Positions 22,901 to 35,712 are shown, numbered from the stretch's first letter. The stretch: DNA of 64,000 nt from Apostichopus japonicus (GCF_037975245.1 NC_092573.1:7364501-7428500), one strand, 5' to 3'. Numbers and translations: made by a program. Notes: a model not told the origin generated them from the letters alone.

Positions 22901-25900
22901 TATTAGGTTGCCCACTTAGTTAATCATGCCTGTTTTCCTGTTATCTGTAGGACTGCCCACATGGTTAATCCATGCTTGTTTCCTCTCTGATTGATACATC
23001 ACATGTGTTTGTTGCTATCTATATAAGGCTTATTCCCCTCAAGTCTGTCAATCATTTAATTGTTACATTATTTATGATATGAGTGAATACTATCACTGAA
23101 TCATTCAACAAGTTAACAACTTCTCTACAATCATTGAATTCCTGCAAATCCAAAACACGATTGAGAATAATATGTGTCAGAAGTTATTTACTTCACCACT
23201 TCAACAGAACAATCAAACATTAAAAGAATAAACATGGCACACATAATAGTTACCTTTCATAATACACTAATAGCACAAAACTGTGGAGTGAACTGCACTT
23301 AGATGATACTGCCCATATAACAACACTTACTATCAGGATAGAATATCCAAAAGCAGAAGAAAAAAACATGTCAGCTCAATCTGTTTGCTTCAGAGATGAT
23401 TATTACTCACCAACAAAATGACCAATCCCAAGGGTCAGTCCAGCAGTGAGAACCAGGATTGCAAAGAAGGTCAGTTTGTTGTTAAAGACATCATTTCTGT
23501 GATGAAGGTACTGTCTGACAGCTGGTAGTATATTACGCACTGTCACGTTGACTGGCAGCGTCTCTTCCGATGCAAAGCTGGAGTCTGAAACATCACTCTC
23601 AACATCACTCTCTTCCCCCTCCTCTTGAGTGTGTGATAATAGTCCTGAAAGAAAAGAGCAATCTAATGTTAAGATTTCACTAATTAAAGGCATTGAAGAC
23701 TCGCCCCAAACAGTGTGCCGCCATCTTTAAAAACTTAACTTTCCGTTGCTTGCAAGTGAGGTTTTTCTCGTGGTTACAAAATGCAGACAGTAATGATACA
23801 TTATCTTTGGCTGAACCTGAGATGTCCATTGCTGTATCGTTTGTACACTGTGCTGTGGGTTTTGACCGCAGCTGCATGTACTGACTGTACACTAGTGTCT
23901 AATTACCAATGGCAGCAAGCTGTGTGTATTTTTTGGGATCGATGGTGGTGTCTAACACTTCTGTTACGCCTCATTCGAAACTAGGTCAGATTACCGGCAT
24001 TAGACGTTTCTTTTTGCACGAGTATTCATACCCTTTAGCTCACTTAACTGGTGAATGATGTTTACAAGTATTGTAGTACATTTCAGAGTTGATTTGGATT
24101 ACTTTGCAAATATAGATCCCAAACTGAGAATCAGACAAGGAAAAGAGATGGAGAAGTTTTTTATCCAGACATTGCTCTTCTATATAATTTACTATTGGCA
24201 TGGAGGGTTGTCATCAATGAATCGCAACCTCTAGCCTTTCCTTATGCTATATGTTGACGCACATACAATTGAGAGTTGAGACTGTCATCCCAAATGAAAC
24301 ATCAATAAAGATGTACCAAATTATTCCAATCAAAACTGATATAGTCAAATTTTCTGTGTTAAGAGTGCAACATATCTATGTATCATGGATGTATTACTTT
24401 AACAAGAATGTCAGAATTGAAACCATTGGGATGGTTTGAATAGGTAGTTAGTAGTCATGTTTTCTATGATACTCAAGAACCTTACTATAATTAGCTAAGA
24501 ATTAAAAGCCCTGTAGTAAGAATGCCTTACTTTGTCTGCTTCCAACCATCGAGAAACTTGAGAAGTCTGATAAGGAAGAGACAGTCGATGCAGCGTCCTG
24601 TTCCAACTTTCTAAACCTTTGAACCAATAAGAAACCTCCATCTTCCGTTGGCCACCTTCTGGACATAATCCTTACATGGTCTGACCCTTCCTCCGACGAA
24701 TGACCCTGTACATCTTCATATGGAGCATTCTTTGGGCGTGGAGGAATTACTGGAGTTGGTTCTGGCGAACTAGAGATCAGATCTGGGGACCGAGATTGAG
24801 GAGCTGTGGAAGTAATAACGACCAAACAGAAACATCAAACTACACAAAATGAAAGGTTTAACTTCATCACACTTAGTGATTCTCCTGAATAATAGAAGGA
24901 AAAGCTTTTATGAAGTCTCCCTGGAATTCAGGAGTGTCCCTCACTTCACCTGACTTGAATGGGAAATGGAGTTCCAGTGATTTAGCTTTAAATCTTTATT
25001 CAAATGTCCACTATCTCCACTTCTGTCGTCACCTCACATTTCAGAAGCATTCATAAATATTGCATTTCATGTAGAGTTCATATCATTGGTAAAAAATTGT
25101 CTTCACATTTTTGAGATGGAATAATATCATTTTATTAGGAACAGACAGAATTTTTTTTTACATGCATTTGAAATTCAATGTGGACTTCACTTGGACTTTT
25201 TCTACCATTGTCTGCTGAAATTGTTCAGTTAAATCTAAAAATCCTCAATATTGAGTTAGTATCATAACCAATATGAAATAAATATGCTTGTGGCATTATT
25301 ATTATTAATCCTTCATTCCACAGGTAAAACTAGCAATGTTAATTCTTTCTTTTTCTCTCCATCTCTTGTCTACTAACTCCCTTACATCTATCTCTTTGTG
25401 TTCACCATGCTCATTAACCTGTCTGTATTTTGTGCGTGTTTTTGTCCCTTCTGTATACTGTTACTGCTAGGATTGAAACATCAGGACAACTTACTTTTAC
25501 ACATTTTCCTACACAGGCTATCTAGTGGATAAGCAGTTTGCTAACAGTTTTATTTTATTTTAATGTTAATTCTATTCACTTGCCATATCACTAGAGTTAA
25601 AATCTGTGTTGGAAGACAGGAACATCCCACAAATAACCCAATATACCATCCAAGGTTACAAATGGGAAGATGGTCAAGTGACAAAAACATAGTTTATATG
25701 CAACATTTTAAATCTCAAGTTATTACATATCTGAATTATAGTTCTAATCAATTCTCATAACAGTAGGGGAGAGTTTTTTTTATTTGATAACAATATGCTC
25801 TTTTCTAATCACAGAGAAACATGTGTTATAGGTTCAAGCTAGATTGCAATCACATCATAACCATACAGAGGATTTAACCACCCCCGGCCCCCCCCCCCTC

Positions 25901-27861
25901 ACCCCTCCATAAAAGAGACTATATTTATGTAATACCTTGACTTAGTACTTCAATGCCTGGGTGCACAGATTCCATTTCACTGGGTTCTTTTAACCTGACA
26001 AAGTCAGAATCAGAATCTGAAATAAATTGATGATGTTGGCTTGTTGGTTGCAACAGCTCGTCCTCCTCATCTGTGAGCAAAAATAACAGTACAAGACAAC
26101 TTATACCAGCAGAATGAGAAAAGACCAAACATAAATAACTGTGACATAATATATCAGTACCTGGGAACTAAAACTAACAGCTCTTAGAGATAATTTCAAT
26201 GAACAAAATGAGTTTGGTGGAGAGAAAAAAAGATCTTAGCTGAGTGGAATGACAAATATATAATTCGACCATGAGGTTTTGACAATTTATTTGTAATGAG
26301 ATCTGGACACTCAAACTATGACAGTTTGAAAAAACTGCAAACTTATAGTTCTATATATAGGTCAGGATAACTTCACAGCAAAATTGAATTACTAAAAAAG
26401 CAAAATTACGAAGGGATTTGTGTTCACAAATTTCAAACTTGATTTTGGGCATGGAATAAACATCAGCAGTCTCTGATGGGCAATATTTTATATCAAGCAG
26501 AAATTTGTGTGGAATGTAGCCTTAAAGTTCTGCATCATACACCACACAGCATCCACACTGAAGGAGGGAGCATATCAGTTGATACAGAACAAGTCATACA
26601 TCAAGAAAGATTACCAATTAATTTATTGGTTTGGTTTGTTAATTTATTGGTAATTAACCAAATAATTACCAAGTAAGTCTTCATCCTGACTCTCCACAGA
26701 GTAACCACCATCAGCTCCCTCTGATAGAACATCAAAGCTGTCAATCGATAGGGAATCTTCTTTTTCAACATTTGCTTTCAGAATGTTGACTACAGATGAC
26801 AGGTTCTCTTCCACACTATCCAAACCCGGTTTCCTGTGACGGCTTGGAAGTGGGCTTGGCAGACCGGACACGAGAGTTGACCCTTCCGAACTCACAGACC
26901 CGGTCGAAAGCCGATTTGGACTATCTGATTCCAAGTGGAGAGAAGTCAAGATTGGCATATCCTCACGTGTGGTCTCAAGAACGTCCAATCCAGTCACCTC
27001 GCTGGAAGAGGTTTTGTTTGGAGCGACCTCTTCATCTGAAGATGTCTGAAATGAAAGATTAAAGACAAACTACAGCCTTAAAGCAACTTTTTGTGTCGAT
27101 TTGGTGCGATCCATAACAAAGTGGCATAAGAATCCAAATCAGAATCCAAACTACAGTACATGTCACACCAATAAACCACAAACATTGAGATTCATGATAT
27201 ACAAAGACTGGGGTCTTACTGCTTCTTTTTAAATATCGTCTCACAGATTGTTACATAATAGTAACCACACTGATTGATACATTATAGGGTATTACCTTTC
27301 TGAGATCTTCAAATGCTACAAAGGTCTACAGCTATACATATATAAACAACAAGAGAGCATTGCTTGAAATTTGACGTACAGTACTGTACTATCTTCCATA
27401 CACACTATCAATTGACTGTGCATGGGGTGCGTTTGTGAGTGATGTCTGTTCATTGACTTGTGTTGCCTGTCCAATCACATATCACCACACGTAATTGTAA
27501 TGAAACGATGTATGCACTGCAGTACTTGAGCAAACATTCTCCTGGTTACCAGTTATGGACAGCTGAATCCGATTACACAAACTACTACTCTTGTCACATT
27601 TTACATTCTTTAAGCCATTCATCCCAGCTACTACAAATGGGCTTCTACAATAACATCAATATGGCCTGTAGTTAGCCAGAATAGTGAGCTGGTGCGTTTA
27701 CACAAAACAACGTATTACTTCTAACTCTTGGTTCTAGTTCAAAACTTACAAAGGCATAACATTAATGGAATATTTGTTGTTTAACAAACCTCAATGCTGC
27801 CTTGATTATTCACAAGAAGCCATCCTTTCTTCTTGACATCCTCTTCACTGGAACTATCCAT
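19930..27861 (-). CDS. CCPG1: CCPG1-like ER-phagy receptor, complete six-exon coding region, 1324 aa
   Basis: CCPG1 is a single-pass ER membrane protein that recruits the autophagy machinery to ER carrying luminal cargo. Coding exons: 27790-27861 (ATG), 26670-27045, 25936-26070, 24531-24803, 23411-23644, 19930-22814 (stop); all phases fit. Residues 1-342 are cytosolic, acidic and Ser-rich. W14-L-L-V17 matches the human LC3-interacting motif W14-T-V-I17 in sequence pattern and position. Residues 168-176 (DSDSDFVRL) resemble the second human FIP200-binding motif (DSDIVTL). The membrane segment is about 343-363, ending GLTLGIGHFVG, close to human GFGHFYG. The luminal part (960 residues in one exon) is Lys/Glu-rich, likely coiled coil, with a Trp-containing segment near the C-terminus. 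It is longer than the human protein (about 757 aa). Family assignment rests on these motifs plus conserved convergence with PIGB. The ATG exon has an upstream acceptor, so a non-coding first exon lies above 27868. Confidence 0.87.
25337..25562 (-). repeat. Dispersed repeat with hammerhead-like motif, copy 2 (CCPG1 intron)
   Basis: It is the reverse complement of 480-766 over most of its length, with shared words such as CATGCTCATTAACCTGTCTGTATT and ACAACTTACTTTTACACATTTT. It keeps GCTAGGATTGAAAC but lacks the CTGAAGAAGATCCT part, which is deleted, so no complete ribozyme-like core is present. It lies in the CCPG1 intron between 24804 and 25935. Confidence 0.7.
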
Positions 27862-27899
27862 ATCTCTGAAATGTAAGGGAAAAAAAGAAAAAACTTTGA

Positions 27900-28180
27900 A
27901 ATGTTATCAAAAACCTCCCTGTGTGTCTGTCTGTCTCTGCCTGCATACTTCTCATGTGAAGGTGGTCTGACTTTCCCTTCTTGAGATATAGTGTTTACAT
28001 GCTTTTCACATTTTGACCCTGGTGACCCCAAATGACCTTTGACCTCCACTAAAAACAATAGGCTTCTTGTACTCAATGTGGTACTTCGACACACTAAATA
28101 TGAAAATGGTTGACCTTCCCCTCTTGAGATATCATGTTTACAAGCTGGGCATCACAAACGCATTCACACACACACCCACA
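27900..28180. repeat. Probable dispersed repeat with internal duplication
   Basis: The word CTTGAGATATAGTGTTTACATGC (near 27980) recurs as CTTGAGATATCATGTTTACAAGC (near 28122), each preceded by a TGACYTTCCC word, and a block TGACCCCAAATGACCTTTGACC lies between them. That block reminds me of high-copy repeats of aquatic animal genomes. Only one copy is in the window, so dispersal is inferred. Confidence 0.4.
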
Positions 28181-28440
28181 TATGCCATCATGAATGCATA
28201 CTGTAGGTTACAATTATCATCGAAACCAAAAAGGAAATGATCAATTCATAACACACTAAGGCTACAAAATTAAATACTAATTATGGGCCAACTAGAAATA
28301 GACTGACATTTGTACATACAGTATGTAGACCACTTAGATAGTGTAGGATTTAATTCTGTGTGACGAATGACGAATATAAAATTGTTTGATTTGAATCATG
28401 CAAAGTTCCCTTCTGAATTACAGATACAGCTTTGACTATA

Positions 28441-28758
28441 TACTCTGATGGCTATAAAGTCTGTAGTCTAAAAGATGTACTATTACTATATCTAGATTTA
28501 ATACAGCTTCATAATCCTAAATACAATAACAACTCCCTAAGCTTGGCTGTATTTGCTGACACAGCCTGTTAAACTCAATATTCTGATAAACATCTGAATG
28601 TTTACTCTGATGGCTATAAAGTCTGTAGTCTAAAAGATATACTGTTACTATATAGATTTAATACAGCATCATCATCCTTAATACAATAACAACTTCCAAA
28701 GCTTGGCTGTATTTGCTGACACAGACTGTTATACTCAATATTCTGGTAAACACAGTTA
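28441..28758 (+). repeat. Tandem duplication, 2 x about 160 bp
   Basis: Unit 1 (about 28441-28602) and unit 2 (about 28603-28758) both begin ACTCTGATGGCTATAAAGTC and share AAGCTTGGCTGTATTTGCTG, with about 10% differences. No gene or transposon signal is associated. Confidence 0.9.
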
Positions 28759-30045
28759 CTGTGGCTGTACAGCACTTTGCTAAAACAGCAGTCACACTCA
28801 TACATACATACAATTACTACCTGACTTTGAATGGCTTTTGCTCACACAGCACTCCATACTCTAGGCACTGGATATAAACACAAATCCCATAAGCTTGAAT
28901 GTGCTACCAATACATCAGATGTGAACTTGACAACTTTTCCTTCCTAATCCAACATATTTGATAACTGTACTTTCAGAACTGATACCTGCACATTAAGTTC
29001 TCCAAATTCTGGGATGGGCGTTTTCTTCTCTTCATTTTGACTTGCCTCTTGCTATGGGTATTCAACTCAGACATTTTATTACAAGCAGCCCCAAGCAGGT
29101 GAAGACATTAGATAAATGTCAACACCAAGTTAACTGCTACTTCTCTTTGACCATGGAGAGAACAATGTCAACAACAAATAAGGCTTTTGACCCAGACCCA
29201 GATAACCCTGAATTCCAAGTTTTCCCTCCAAAACCTTGTCTTCCTGACTGATGGGGCATATTAAAGCAGTTCACACACATCAAGGGCATTAAATAGAATT
29301 CTTCTGAACAGACTGACTAAACAAGTACATCAAACACCCTTTCAAAACAGTATACTTGTTGTAACTTATGTTACATTAGAAGAATTCATTTACTAGTAAT
29401 GTTGAGAATCAGTCCCTCCTAATGTGTTCTTTTATACTTAAGTGTTTCTAACTTTAACCACAGTCACTCTATGTAACACACAGCAGCTCAGGTAAAGGTA
29501 CCTACTTCTTTAACTGTAATCTCCTTACAGACCTGACACAAACCTGCTCTACTATAAGAAGTTAATTACATAATCTTGAGTTTCTTTATCCTTACATGTT
29601 CACCACATGGCCCTCACATGTGTGGTTAGTCTGAACCTTTTGTGTTATTTGGTCAAAAGACCACAGACTATATAAAGGGGATGTCTGGCACCTGGAATCA
29701 ATATATACTCTATGATCCTCTCAAGCTTTGCAGCAGTATGCAGAGCTCTTACTTACAAGTAAGAATTTACTCTGTATGGTAATAGTTAGTCTGCCAAATT
29801 AAATATGCGAGAGCTTAGCTTACAAGGAAGAGCATAGAGGAAGATATAATCATAATTGCAAGGGACAGTTATACTTCCAATTGTACCAATCCTGTGTCAC
29901 AAATCTCCAATCAGAGCCAACTATCATGTATGCTAATTTGTGACCAATGGAACCATACATGGATTTATTTAAGCATGGAGCGATTATGGAATAGCTCTAT
30001 ATTGTGAAACCTGATCGCGAATTTGGACATTAGATATGTAAATTT

Positions 30046-30442
30046 TAGGGATGCACCGGAACCGGATCTTGCCGGATAGTAGTATATGAAATCCGGCCGG
30101 ATTTTATCCGGCTGGAACTGGATTTTTTCATTACACAATTTAAGAAAATCATTAATAAGAAGTAGAAGTATGATAGTTGTATTATTTAGGTTGATCTTTA
30201 GAAACAGTGGGTCAGACCATTGAGAAAATTAAATTAAAATTAAATTTAACATGTTAAACCTAATTTTTCCTTACTTTGAACGTTTTTATTCATTTTTGAA
30301 AATAGTTTACATTGATTTAAGTTAATACCAACACCTTTTTAAGGAATAATTCAGGCCAGATTTTGAAAAAGATCCGGAACCGGAACATTGCTCACTATCC
30401 GGCCGGATAGTCCGGCCGGGACGGATATCTGGTGCATCCCTG
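30046..30442. mobile_element. Small TIR element with GGATGCACC ends
   Basis: The segment begins TAGGGATGCACC and ends GGTGCATCCCTG, giving inverted termini, and both ends continue into CCGGAACCGGA / CCGGCCGGA-rich palindromic sequence. These ends look like those of hAT-type miniature elements in animals. No clean target duplication was found (TATGTAA-type words flank both ends at different offsets). No ORF is present. Confidence 0.65.
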
Positions 30443-32379
30443 TATGTAATATTTCTTTAGCATTTTAAACAGCTATCAGGAGTGAAAACTTTGTCAATTA
30501 AAACAAAAAGGTGAGGTTTGAAAAAAAGGAGGAACAATTATCACAACAAATTTAATATACATGTGACTGATGCCAGTCTTAAATAACATAATTTGATCTT
30601 GCTGATTTGATCCACCATCATTGTAAACGTGTACCAGAGCACAACATTGTACTGTACAATATATCTTCAGATGGTGTATCCCACATGCTGACAATCGCAT
30701 TAGGTTGTATCAGTTTACAACCCTCTAACAAGCATTCATGAGTGCAGTGTTGCTTGAAGCAACTAAAAGTAGAAATATTTATCTTATTTTCCATAATTTG
30801 TTGATTTCATATGCAGACAAGGAATTCACAAAACAAACTTACTGAGATAAGTATCTTAATCACTAGGTTGATGAAGGTAAGATTGGTAATGAATAAACTA
30901 AGAGCATGACATCATTCTAGAAGGCAAAGTCACACTGGCCATTCTGTTGTACTTGAATAACTAATCCAATAAGTTGGATGTTGTCAGTATTAATAAGATA
31001 TTGTTGATTAGAGGCTTACAAAGCTGTGATTCAAAGGAAATGTTGCTGACATTGGTAAATGGGCAATTAAATCCACAAAAGAGAATTATAATAACACTTT
31101 AGTTAGTCAGATGAATGTTGAAATAGATAATTAAATCAATCATATGAATTCTTTTCACAAAATATAACTGTGCAACACTGTAAATTCACACATTTGTTTA
31201 GATATGGGCAAAATTAAAGTAGTAAATAAAGTGGAGGGGAATATCTACAGTACCCTTAACAATATTAAACTTATCATGCAAATAGTATTTAGCATTTAAT
31301 GTGCTCCTGGGATTCTATTCATTATTCAATACTTTAAATTTTCATCTCAAATTTAGTGCTCTAAGATTTTAGAAAGCAGAAAATTTATATAAAAACCAGA
31401 AAATTAGTAGGGTATCTGCTAAGTTTTAAGCATTTCCAGAGCAAGGACCAGTTCATAATAAAACAGAATTCTTCATCACAAATAAGTACTGGTACTGTTA
31501 TAAACAAATGAGTAGACCTAACTGGATCTGATCTATGTCCTGAATGTGGCTGTCGATGTGCAGGTCTCACTGTTATAAACAAACTTGGACGTAACTGAAT
31601 TTTAGACCACTTGACTTAGCATGTGGTAGTGAAAATATAACACTTCTCGGCTAGCCTACTTAATTTTGAGTAGGCCTAGTATTATTGCTAATTACTAATA
31701 TAAATTACTAACTTTTTGAGTTTAACTTAGGCCTACTGACTAGTAATGATCAATATTTTGTGTATGTGTTAGACATTGTGCTAGACTAGTTTACTTGTAA
31801 TAATAATACTCATTACTGCCTTACATTAGAAGGCGGGTGGATTTAGGGTTAACGCCATTTAGAACCCTGGCATTATAAACACAGGGCAGGTCTGAAATAC
31901 TGACAATCCCAACCCAAGTTATAGGCCAACTACAACTATCCTATAGCCTAACTTAGGCATAGGCGGCAACATTTTGTATACAAATTTAGGTAGGTAGGTA
32001 AGTAACATTGGGAGCGTCTACTCTAACGTCTATCTTCAAGGCTTCATGCTAATTTTAAAGGCCTAATAAAAAATAAATCTGTTTTTGTTTACCATTGCTG
32101 TCTATCGGTACAACTTGTGTTAAAACGAAACCTGGATTGTTGGCACTTAGGTTGTGACGTTTGAGAATAATGGTGCATGGATTGCTGTGTTGAGTGATGT
32201 GTACACAATACGCAACGATCAAGGCACGTACCGTATGTATTACAAAAGATGGATTTTGCAGTTTTCCGTGGTAGCACAGCTGGGCAGCAGTGTTGTTCTC
32301 AAAACAGTGTTTCTCAAAACAGTGTTGTTCTCAAAACTACGGAAGCGTAGAAGGGACATGGTGATGACAGAGAAAGAAA

Positions 32380-32955
32380 CTCGTCAAAATGACAAAATTC
32401 AGAAAATGACGTTTCGCCGAGTTTAACAACTCGTCAAAACGACAAAATTATTAAATTTGCCGAGAATACAACAAGTCGTCAAAATGACAAAATTCTGAAA
32501 ATTGACGTTTTGCCGAGATACAAGAAGTCGTCAAAATGACAAAACTCTGAAAATTGACGTTTTGTCGAGATAAAACAAATCGTCAAAATGACAACATTTT
32601 GAAAATTGACGTTTTGCCGAGATACGACAAGTCATCAAAATGAAAAAAATCTGAATTTTAACGTTTTGCTGAGATACGACAAGTCGTCAAAATGACAAAA
32701 AAATTGAAAATTGACGTTTTGCCGAGATACAAGAAGTCGTCAAAATGACAAAATTCTGAAAATTGACGTTTTGCCGAGATACAAGAAGTCGTCAAAATGA
32801 CAAAATTCTGAAAACTGACGTTTTGTTGAGATACAAATCGTCATAACGACAACTTTCAGATTTTTGTCATTTTGATGAGTTATTATATTTCGGCAAAACG
32901 TTAAAATTCAGATTTTTTTCATTTTGACGACTTGTCGTATCTCGGCAAAACGTCG
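32380..32955. repeat. Satellite-like array of about 52-bp units ending in inverted units
   Basis: About nine units carry GTCGTCAAAATGAC, then GAAAATTGACGTTTTGCCGAGATAC, with a 52-bp period in the best copies. From about 32870 to 32955 the units switch to the opposite orientation (CATTTTGACGACTTGTCGTATCTCGG), so the array as a whole can fold back. The unit is itself partly palindromic. Confidence 0.88.
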
Positions 32956-33118
32956 ACGTAGTCCCGGTAGGACTATAATGATCTTCAAAGGCACCCGCAT
33001 CTGTATTTGAAGGAAAGCCAGCTGCTAATTAAATGTTGGGCATCCGGTTATTAACTTATGTTTAAATTAACAATTATAAATAAAACGGCAGAATTTCCTT
33101 CAGCTCCCTGCGGTTATC

Positions 33119-33228
33119 GTAGACACTATAAGAGCTGCAAAATACATTCGAAGGAAAATTGTTTCCCGTACACGTATAAGGGAAACAATTTTCCTTCGAA
33201 TGTATTTTGCAGCTCTTATAGTGTCTAC
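33119..33228. repeat. Perfect 49-bp inverted repeat with a 12-base loop
   Basis: Arms 33119-33167 and 33180-33228 are exact reverse complements as read by eye, separated by 12 bases. The arms begin GTAGACACTATAAGAGCTGC. An RNA from either strand would form a perfect 49-bp hairpin. It is directly next to the transposon at 33232. Confidence 0.92.
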
Positions 33229-33231
33229 AGA

Positions 33232-33616
33232 CAGTGGCGGAGCTAGGGGTATTGGTCAGGGGGGGCGAGAATGTTCTGTAGGGGCACTTTCTACACTATC
33301 TAAGCGGAGCGCCACCAAAGGTTGGCGCGGAGCGTACAGAAATTTTTTGAGTAATGATACTCCGTAGATCGCCGGAAATGACCCTTTCCGGGCCTTGCTA
33401 ATTTGCAGAGATACGAAGAATAAATGGTGTCATCGCCATTTTGTCACAAAATTACACCAACAAAATGGTGACAAATGTCAATAGTAGATGAGAGCGCAAT
33501 AAAAAAGTCAATAATCGCGAATAAGTAAAAAGCTGAAAAGGGCGCCAGCAGTCCATTTGAGTCCGTCGGGGGGGGGGGGGCATCCGCCCCCTGACTATAT
33601 GGACGCTCCGCCACTG
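33232..33616. mobile_element. 385-bp TIR element (CAGTGGCGGAGC ends)
   Basis: It begins CAGTGGCGGAGC and ends GCTCCGCCACTG, a perfect 12-bp terminal inverted repeat. CTACAGA occurs directly before it (33225-33231) and again at 33620-33626, three bases beyond the right end, so the target duplication is imperfect. Internally it shares the GGAGCGCCACC...GGTTGGCGCGGAGCG segment with the element at 34323-34976. No ORF of note. Confidence 0.8.
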
Positions 33617-34322
33617 AGACTACAGAACTCCCATATGTTGCACGGATTAACTTAATTGTTTGGTCATATTAGATGAACGAACTTAAAGGATGACGTGCCA
33701 GGGGCAGAAAGGACTTCACATATGAACGACATCATACACAAACTGCAATATTTATCGATTTGCAAGTTTTCTACAATCTTGAGAAACCTTCGAAAATCGA
33801 AAAATTACCGTACGTTTTGACGAGATATGTAGCCTACTAGGATTGCAAAATAGTGAAAATCTGATAATTTACCTTTTGCAAATTAATTACCAATTAAGTA
33901 CTGAATGTGCAAAACGGTAATCATTCCGTTGACTAATTCTCTCTTTCTTATCGTTTCTAAAATTAACGTGGAATGTGTAAAATGATGAAATTCAATAGCT
34001 TAAAGGAAACACGAACCGTACCATGATCATTGGTCCGCAGTGTGATAGACGAAGATGAGTGTCATCAACAACTTCCGTCAGAGATATTACAGATTTAAAT
34101 GTTACTTCACACACATATCAAACCTGAAGATGTTGAGTAAGTCCAAATATGAGGTCACACAGCCACCCATCTTAATTGTTTAATGTCTTTACTTTATCAA
34201 AACAATTGTGATTAATACTTATTCGAGTACAATTCATATCTATATTGAGTTTCGGGAGATGCTGAAACTCGGTCTAGAAACATGACGGACACGTGCAGCT
34301 GGTACATATTACGGGATGTTGT

Positions 34323-34976
34323 CAAGGGCGGCGGAAGCACTTTTAATCTGGGGGGGGGGGGGGCACCGACATCAAAGGGCACTTTGCAGAAATTCGATTA
34401 GACTGATGCAGCCTTATATTTAGTACCCTTTATAACTCTTATTGTATTATCTTATTTGCGTATACACATCACTCCATCAACGCCCCCCCCCCCCCAAGGA
34501 AAATATGCATCCTAGCACTGCAATATCCAATGTGCAAATTGGGAAACAAGGAACAAGTTTTCTTTTGAGACAAAATGAGGTGAAACCATGCTAGTTGCTA
34601 ATGTAGGAATCTTCCGAATTAGAGTTTATTTCTTGTCAATATCTTAACAATTTTTTTTCCATTCGAAATAGCTTTGAGTTTGACCCACAGAAATTCATTA
34701 AAAGTCAGGGGCGTAGCCAGGATTTGCAAAGTTGTATGCACGACTATCTGAGCGGAGCGCCACCATCGGTTGGCGCGGAGCGTACAAGAAAATTTTTGGT
34801 TTTACAAACCCCTCAGATGGCTGGAAACGGCCCTTCCCGAGTGTTCATTCTGGTTCCATGGCCTCTTGCTAACTTGAGACACCTCAATTTTTATGTAGAG
34901 AAAGGGCACATTTTTAACCTAAGGAAAAGTGGGGGGGGGGCACGTGCCCCCTGTGCCCCCCGGTTCCGCCGCCCTT
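34323..34976 (+). mobile_element. Non-autonomous hAT-like TIR element, copy C (longest copy)
   Basis: The 654-bp element has terminal repeats CAAGGGCGGCGGAA and TTCCGCCGCCCTTG. Flanks are GATGTTGT (34315-34322) and GATGTTTT (34977-34984), an 8-bp target duplication with one change. It matches copy A in reverse over most of its length and copy B at the ends. It carries no transposase. Confidence 0.88.
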
Positions 34977-35712
34977 GGATGTTTTTATTATTGGTGGAAT
35001 CAACCCATGCATCCCTAAAATATCACTATAACTATGTACGTCGCTCCAAAAGGGACGATCACATGTGAAGATGAGTAGTAGTTCCAAGTAGGCTCGACCT
35101 ATATGCGTGCCCGTCGAGACTCATGGCTTCTGGAATCTCATTGTTCTGGAAGTGTAGTAAATTTAGATCATGTTGAAATAATTTCTTGACATGTTCTTTA
35201 TGATCGAGCGTTATAACAGATGAATGAGCAATTAACTTCAAGGGATGCCTTACAATCTGAGATCAATATAATGGGACTTAAATTGAGCCAACAGAGTAAA
35301 AAAAATAATTCTAATCTACATTTAAAATACAAAAACCGAATTTCTCTTGAAATCCCAATTCCTTGTTGCTTTTTGGGTGGTTATATCGAAGGAAATTGCG
35401 TAGTGAAACCTGATCACGTACTATATGTATGCAAGGTCTGTGGATGCTGACACGCCCCACCCCTTCATTTTTATAAAGGTTAGAGCAAAATCCTGAGGTT
35501 ACTGATTCGAATACCGTTCTTGCAAAATCTTCTCTTGCTTTCTTTTTATTAAGTAATTATGATTTTTTGGGGGGAACAATTCTGGGAGACTTTGTAGAGG
35601 ACTTCACTTTTATTAAATCGGAAGTGCGCCCTCATTTTAGAAGATTAATTACGCTCAATAATAACTTCATCAATGTCATGACTCATATGGCGAGCCATCA
35701 GTCTCAAATCAT

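Larger units (their letters stand above)
27866..32379. other. Upstream region of CCPG1, repeats only
   Basis: No coding exon is supported here. A 5' non-coding exon and the promoter of CCPG1 should lie in or beyond this region but cannot be placed from sequence alone. Contents seen: a dispersed repeat (27900-28180), a tandem duplication (28441-28758), a TIR element (30046-30442), and otherwise AT-rich sequence without structure. Short ORFs such as 29042-29251 are not convincing. Confidence 0.55.

Noticed and set aside
32380-32955. Regularly spaced repeat that looks like a CRISPR array
   Set aside because: Units are contiguous, with no unique spacers, and the host is an animal.
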